Source of the DNA: JAVBKB01 sp031554275
GTDB lineage: Bacteria; Bacillota; Bacilli; JARBTR01
Reading direction: 5' to 3'
Length of the DNA: 10,078 bases
NCBI GenBank assembly: GCA_031554275.1
Contig: JAVBKB010000228.1
Location: forward strand, 1-10,078
A program made the translations under genes and the position numbers. The notes beneath the pieces were generated by a model. It did not search any database, was not told where the DNA came from, and worked only from the letters and a program-made list of their open reading frames with translations. Shown here piece by piece: positions 6,026 through 10,078 of the stretch; within the stretch, counting starts at the first letter, position 1; every line of letters begins with the position of its first letter.

Positions 6026-8449
6026 TTACCCAACTACAATATTCAACAGCTTTCCAGGAACGTAGATCACTTTTCGAATTGTTTTATCTACCAACTGGTC
6101 TTGAACGCGTTCATGTGCAAATGCTTCTTCCTTAACCGCTTCTTCTGCTACGTCCTTATCCACAAGCAGTTTCGTGCGCAGTTTCCCATTTACTTGAACG
6201 ACAATTTCAATCATATCTGAAACCAATTTGCTTGCATCAAAAGTCGGCCAAATCGCATGGGTAAGTGATGTTGTGTGACCCAGCAACTGCCACAGTTCCT
6301 CAGTAACATGTGGACAAATCGGTGCCAGCATTTTGATGAATCCTTCAGCAAATGCTGTTGGAATCTGTTCTGCTTTATAGCATTCATTGATGAACACCAT
6401 CATTTGCGAAATCGCTGTATTGAAACGCAGGTTGTCAAAATCCTCACTGACTTTTTTCACAGTTTCATGGTAGATCTTCTCCAAATCCGTAGAAGCTACT
6501 GCATTTTGATCTAGTTTTGATGTAATCTTACCCGTTTCATTGTCAACAAGTAGCCGCCAAACCCGATCCAAGAAGCGTCTTGCACCATCCAAACCATTTG
6601 GAGACCACGCAATTGAAGCATCCAGCGGACCCATGAACATAAGGTATAGGCGCAAAGTGTCAGCACCGTGCGACTTCAGGATGTCATCTGGATTCACAAT
6701 ATTGCCGGTTGACTTACTCATCTTTTCATTGTTTTCACCCAAAATCATCCCTTGGTTAAACAGCTTTTGAAATGGCTCTTTGGTTGGTACAACGCCAATA
6801 TCATATAAGAACTTATGCCAAAACCGGGCGTACAACAAATGCAACACGGCATGCTCTGCTCCACCAATATAAGTATCCACTGGTAGCCACATTTTCAATT
6901 TCTCTGCATCAGCAAGTGCGTCTGGATTATGCGGATCAATGTATCGCAAGTAATACCAGCAACTGCCCGCCCATTGTGGCATTGTGTTCGTTTCACGGCG
7001 TCCTTTCAAACCAGTTTTCTCATCAACTACATTAACCCACTCATTGATATTAGCAAGTGGCGATTCACCTGTACCAGAAGGTTTAACATCACTTGTATGT
7101 GGCAACACAAGCGGTAACTCCTCGTAAGGAACCGCACTCATACTGCCATCTTCCCAATGAATGATTGGAATTGGCTCTCCCCAATAACGTTGTCTAGAGA
7201 AATTCCAATCACGCAAGCGAAAAGAAACCTTCCGTTCTCCAGCTTTTGTCACTTCCAACCAATCAATAATCTTATTCATTGCAGCCTCTTTATCAAGTCC
7301 ATTCAAGAAAGCAGAGTTAACATGAAGACCATCCCCTGTAAAAGCTTCTTCTGCAACGTTCCCGCCCTGCAACACTTCAATAATTGGCAACTGGAATTTC
7401 TTCGCGAATTCATAGTCACGCTCATCATGGCCAGGCACTGCCATAATAGCACCAGTACCATAGCTTACAAGCACATAATCTGCAATCCAAATCGGTAGTC
7501 TTTCACCGTTCACTGGATTGACTGCATAAGCACCTGTAAATGCACCTGACTTTTCCTTTGAAAGCTCAGTCCGCTCCAAATCACTCTTAGTTGCTACTTG
7601 GTTTTTGTAAGCTTCAACAATCGCAACCTGCTCCTTGGTTGTAATTTGATCAACCAATGCATGCTCTGGTGCCAAAACACAATAAGATGCACCAAACAAC
7701 GTATCAGGTCTTGTAGTAAAGACAGTGAATTGTTTATCATGACCTTCAATTGCAAAAGTCACGTTAGCACCTTCAGACCGCCCAATCCAATTGCGTTGCA
7801 TATCCTTCAAACTTTCAGGCCAATCTAATTCATCAAGGTCACTTAGCAAACGATCTGCGTATTTGGTAATTCGCATCATCCATTGACGCATCGGTTTCCG
7901 AATAACAGGATGACTCCCTCTTTCACTCAAGCCATTGATAACTTCCTCATTTGCGAGCACTGTCCCAAGTGCTGGACACCAATTGACAGGCACCTCATCT
8001 ATGTAAGCAAGGTCCTTTTCAAAGAGCTTCAAGAAAATCCATTGTGTCCACTTATAGTAGCTTGGATCTGTGGTATTGACCTCACGATCCCAATCATATG
8101 ACAAACCTATTGATTGAATTTGCCGACGAAAATTGTCAATATTTTTTTTTGTGAATTCAGCAGGTGGATTACCTGTCTTCAGTGCATACTGCTCCGCAGG
8201 CAACCCAAACGCATCCCAACCCATTGGGTGCAGCACATTAAATCCCTGCATCCGTTTCATGCGGGAAATAATATCTGTAGCTGTATATCCTTCTGGGTGA
8301 CCCACATGTAGTCCTGCACCAGATGGGTATGGAAACATATCTAGTGCGTAATACTTTGGTCTATTAGGATCCTCGCTAGTAGCAAAGGTTTTGTTCTCGT
8401 CCCAAAATAATTGCCATTTCTTCTCGATTGCATTGTGATCAAAACTCAT
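6026..8449 (-). CDS. leuS: Leucyl-tRNA synthetase
   Basis: Charges tRNA-Leu with leucine in the cytoplasm. The 807-residue length is typical of the Bacillus enzyme (about 804). The class I HIGH motif reads HVGH (48-51) within FPYPSGAGLHVGHPEGYT. The KMSKS motif is intact at 576-580. The CP1 editing domain is present, with FTTRPDTLFGASY and GTGAIMAVPGHDERDYEF, including the conserved Thr-rich and Asp-bearing editing segments. The anticodon-binding and C-terminal domains follow, ending in VPGKLLNIVVG. The ATG at 8449 has GGAGG at 8459-8463, nine nt upstream. Expression is controlled by the T-box leader upstream, so it rises when tRNA-Leu is uncharged. No strong terminator is visible before the racemase gene 102 bp downstream, so read-through into it is possible. 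Confidence 0.99.
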   Translation of the reverse strand: MSFDHNAIEKKWQLFWDENKTFATSEDPNRPKYYALDMFPYPSGAGLHVGHPEGYTATDIISRMKRMQGFNVLHPMGWDAFGLPAEQYALKTGNPPAEFTKKNIDNFRRQIQSIGLSYDWDREVNTTDPSYYKWTQWIFLKLFEKDLAYIDEVPVNWCPALGTVLANEEVINGLSERGSHPVIRKPMRQWMMRITKYADRLLSDLDELDWPESLKDMQRNWIGRSEGANVTFAIEGHDKQFTVFTTRPDTLFGASYCVLAPEHALVDQITTKEQVAIVEAYKNQVATKSDLERTELSKEKSGAFTGAYAVNPVNGERLPIWIADYVLVSYGTGAIMAVPGHDERDYEFAKKFQLPIIEVLQGGNVAEEAFTGDGLHVNSAFLNGLDKEAAMNKIIDWLEVTKAGERKVSFRLRDWNFSRQRYWGEPIPIIHWEDGSMSAVPYEELPLVLPHTSDVKPSGTGESPLANINEWVNVVDEKTGLKGRRETNTMPQWAGSCWYYLRYIDPHNPDALADAEKLKMWLPVDTYIGGAEHAVLHLLYARFWHKFLYDIGVVPTKEPFQKLFNQGMILGENNEKMSKSTGNIVNPDDILKSHGADTLRLYLMFMGPLDASIAWSPNGLDGARRFLDRVWRLLVDNETGKITSKLDQNAVASTDLEKIYHETVKKVSEDFDNLRFNTAISQMMVFINECYKAEQIPTAFAEGFIKMLAPICPHVTEELWQLLGHTTSLTHAIWPTFDASKLVSDMIEIVVQVNGKLRTKLLVDKDVAEEAVKEEAFAHERVQDQLVDKTIRKVIYVPGKLLNIVVG

Positions 8450-8534
8450 CTTCTCATGCCTCCAAATACTTTCATTATCTCTTTGTAGATTGTTAAATTG
8501 TTAAACAAATCTTGGCATCTCGCCAGATCCTACT

Positions 8535-8836
8535 CCAAACAAAAAAGCCACTCATCCCAATGAAAAGGGACGAGAAGCTTTGAATTCCCGCGGTACCACC
8601 CAAATTGGCATTTGTACAAATGCCCACTCACCTAACTGAAAGCTGACAACTCTGTTGTTTTGACAGTACATTCACTAGGTTAAACACTATTAACGCTAGT
8701 TACACGGCAGTCATTATTTGCCTAATTTCAGCAACTGCAACTCCAAGGCGAGTTCATAGATTACTCTGTTAGTTTGCACCAACCACTAACTCTCTTCTAG
8801 AGTAAGATCTACTACTATTCCTCTTCAAAGTCATTA
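8535..8836 (-). promoter_or_regulatory. Leucine T-box riboswitch leader of leuS
   Basis: The leader senses uncharged tRNA-Leu and switches between terminator and antiterminator. On the minus strand, read 5' to 3', the parts are in order. The AG-bulge sequence AGAGA is at 8791-8795. The Stem I apical hairpin GTTAGT...ACTAAC with GGTTGGTGCAA is at 8768-8790. The specifier context GAACTCG has the leucine codon CTC at 8750-8752. Stem III is the perfect palindrome GGCATTTGTACAAATGCC at 8607-8624. The T-box motif TGGGTGGTACCGCGG is at 8588-8602, whose TGGT bulge would pair with the free tRNA acceptor end. The terminator is at 8541-8578. All hallmark elements and the downstream gene agree, so specificity for leucine is well supported. 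Confidence 0.96.
8541..8578 (-). terminator. Intrinsic terminator of the leuS T-box
   Basis: The arms 8567-8578 and 8547-8558 pair over 12 positions with two G-U wobbles and one mismatch around an 8-nt loop. They are followed on the minus strand by TTTTTT (8546-8541), then GTTT. The adjacent T-box motif (8588-8602) can form the competing antiterminator with the terminator's 5' arm region. This is the regulated terminator that is read through when tRNA-Leu is uncharged. Confidence 0.9.
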
Positions 8837-8841
8837 CATCT

Positions 8842-8871
8842 ATTTTAACCAAGTGTACAAACGAAAGTCAA
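8842..8871 (-). promoter_or_regulatory. Sigma-A-type promoter of the leuS T-box transcript
   Basis: On the minus strand TTGACT (8866-8871, -35) and TAAAAT (8842-8847, -10) are separated by 18 bp, just upstream of the first T-box elements. The start would be near 8835, giving a leader of about 385 nt. The position relative to Stem I is exactly as expected for this regulator class. Confidence 0.75.
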
Positions 8872-8897
8872 ATCATTATCTAAGCATTTTCAAGAGT

Positions 8898-9158
8898 TTA
8901 TTCTGATTCAATTTCTATTCTTCTTATCAATTTCATCTTTCCGCCACAATCCTGCCACAGCCTCAAAACTGACTTCGATGTATAATGAGCAAGTAAGTTA
9001 ATTTCATTATCTTTTGTATTAATTGGTAATTTCGCTAGGAAACAGTCACTTTCTTTCGGGCATCTCTCGAGACTACTGTCTCGACTTATTTTTTGCCCAG
9101 AATTCGAAAATTCCCAAAAGATTAATGCAGGTTTTTCTAATAAAATTTGAGCAGCCAC
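8898..9158 (-). CDS. Hypothetical ORF, possibly a gene remnant
   Basis: I do not recognise this 86-residue frame. It would start at a GTG (9158) without a visible ribosome binding site; the frame stays open upstream to 9206, but only non-standard starts are available there. The product is charged and soluble-looking, with three cysteines (CPKESDC and DCGG), a possible metal or disulfide arrangement. It ends just before the leuS promoter, so it would need its own terminator; none is seen. A perfect inverted repeat (TCGAGAC, TACT, GTCTCGA at 9067-9084) lies inside. It could be a decayed 3' end of a lost gene or a chance frame. The remainder of the 8872-9267 region shows no other gene. Confidence 0.25.
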   Translation of the reverse strand: MAAQILLEKPALIFWEFSNSGQKISRDSSLERCPKESDCFLAKLPINTKDNEINLLAHYTSKSVLRLWQDCGGKMKLIRRIEIESE

Positions 9159-9214
9159 TGGTTTTAATGGGCTCTTTAATAGGTATCCACTTTTGATGAA
9201 ATGAATTCAAGTTC

Positions 9215-9245
9215 TTGCTTTTCAAACTAATGAAGTTCTTATAAA
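9215..9245 (+). promoter_or_regulatory. Weak promoter candidate for the radical SAM gene
   Basis: TTGCTT (9215-9220) and TATAAA (9240-9245) are separated by 19 bp, longer than the ideal 17. They sit just before the ribosome binding site of the gene at 9268. The octamer AAGTTCTT occurs twice here (9209-9216 and 9233-9240), ending in or next to these elements. The promoter is plausible but unproven. Confidence 0.25.
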
Positions 9246-9267
9246 TGAATGAAAACAGGGAGACGTA

Positions 9268-10078
9268 ATGGGTGTTTTTTCTTATGATTTAGTGCTTTTA
9301 CATGCACCAAGCGTGTATGATTTTAGAGATTCTGTAATGATTTCAGGTCCAATAAGTGATGTAGTTCCTTCTTCACCGATTTTTGAAATGTATCCGATTG
9401 GTTTGACTAGTATCGCAGGTTTTCTAGAGAAATATGGTTTTAAGGTGAAAATTATTAACATTGCAAATAGGATGTTGATGGATGATAACTTTGATGTTGA
9501 GAAGAAGCTTCGTGGTCTGAAAACGAAGGCTTTTGGAATTGATTTGCATTGGCTTCCTCATGCACATGGGAGCGTTGAACTTGCCAAACTCGTCAAGAAA
9601 CTTCACCCTTCAAAACCAATTATTTTCGGAGGGCTTTCTTCAACTTATTATCATGAGGAATTAATGGACTACCCTTTCATTGACTATGTGATGCGTGGCG
9701 ACTCCACAGAAAAGCTGATGCTTTTGTGGATGGATCGGATAAGCAAAGGGGTTACTGATTTCTCAGACATCCCCAACTTGACTTGGAGAAATGGAAATGA
9801 TGTGACCTTTAATCCAGTCAGCTATGTTCCGAATCAATATGATGACATTGAAATCCCTAACTATCGTTATACAGTGAAATCTGTTTTTAAATACTGGAAT
9901 TTCAAAGACCCCCTACCCTATAAAGGATGGTTGCAGTACCCAAATACTGCGATTATTTCTGCCAAAGGTTGCACAAATAAGTGCATTATTTGTGGCAGCT
10001 CTAATTCCGCTGCAGAATTAAATTGTAATCGAAAAGAAATTGCCGTTCGCTCACCGAAAAAGCTGATTGAAGATATTT
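9268..10078 (+). CDS. Cobalamin-binding radical SAM protein (3' end outside window)
   Basis: The first 270 residues of a B12-dependent radical SAM enzyme; the frame is still open at the window end. ATG at 9268 has AGGGAG at 9257-9262, five nt away. The N-terminal Rossmann-like cobalamin-binding domain (about 5-155) starts with DLVLLHAPS, includes FEMYPIGLTSIAGFLEKYGF (39-58), the DLHWLPHAHG segment at 92-101 that may correspond to a degenerate DxHxxG cobalamin motif, and IIFGGLSS at 118-125, the usual glycine strand. The radical SAM domain begins near 227 with TAIISAKGCTNKCIICGSS. Its CxxxCxxC cluster ligands are Cys235, Cys239 and Cys242. Such enzymes perform methylations, ring closures or other radical chemistry; substrate is unknown. 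The opening resembles the Ta0216-type B12/radical SAM family as I remember it, a tentative assignment. It is divergent from the leuS T-box unit. Confidence 0.93.
   Translation, partial: MGVFSYDLVLLHAPSVYDFRDSVMISGPISDVVPSSPIFEMYPIGLTSIAGFLEKYGFKVKIINIANRMLMDDNFDVEKKLRGLKTKAFGIDLHWLPHAHGSVELAKLVKKLHPSKPIIFGGLSSTYYHEELMDYPFIDYVMRGDSTEKLMLLWMDRISKGVTDFSDIPNLTWRNGNDVTFNPVSYVPNQYDDIEIPNYRYTVKSVFKYWNFKDPLPYKGWLQYPNTAIISAKGCTNKCIICGSSNSAAELNCNRKEIAVRSPKKLIEDI

Noticed and set aside
6275..8311. Many + strand open frames opposite leuS
   Set aside because: All are antisense to an intact leuS with HIGH, KMSKS and editing motifs; they are shadow frames.

Overview
The window looks like a chromosomal segment of a low-GC Gram-positive bacterium of the class Bacilli. 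The evidence is AT-rich intergenic DNA, strong AGGAGG-type ribosome binding sites, a leucyl-tRNA synthetase that closely resembles the Bacillus enzyme from end to end, and a classical T-box leader in front of it. I cannot name the genus. No phage, transposase, CRISPR array, rRNA or tRNA gene is visible.

Layout. On the + strand, positions 28-1074 encode a fused Ada protein (methyl-phosphotriester sensor, AraC-type regulator and O6-alkylguanine-DNA alkyltransferase). Positions 1226-2266 encode an ATP-grasp-like protein of the Cj0069 type. A 16-bp direct repeat and a hairpin terminator follow. The terminator also serves the convergent minus-strand gene at 2422-3147, a small secreted polysaccharide deacetylase. 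Positions 3148-3740 hold no confident gene, only possible gene remnants and a long hairpin.

Three minus-strand genes follow, transcribed leftwards from 8449: leuS (6026-8449), an ornithine/alanine-racemase-family PLP enzyme (4850-5923), and a membrane protein with a papain-like C-terminal domain (3741-4850). The last two overlap by one base (TGATG) and are almost certainly translationally coupled. leuS is controlled by a complete leucine-type T-box riboswitch: promoter near 8842-8871, CUC specifier at 8750-8752, stem III at 8607-8624, T-box motif at 8588-8602 and terminator at 8541-8578. On the far right, diverging from leuS, begins a cobalamin-binding radical SAM protein that is cut by the window end.

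How the genes work together. Only the racemase and the papain-like membrane protein are clearly a functional pair. They may form a cell-envelope or D-amino-acid module, and this pair is the best candidate for an undescribed system. leuS could feed transcription into the pair across a 102-bp gap with no obvious terminator. The other genes (alkylation repair, ATP-grasp, deacetylase, radical SAM) look like independent units.
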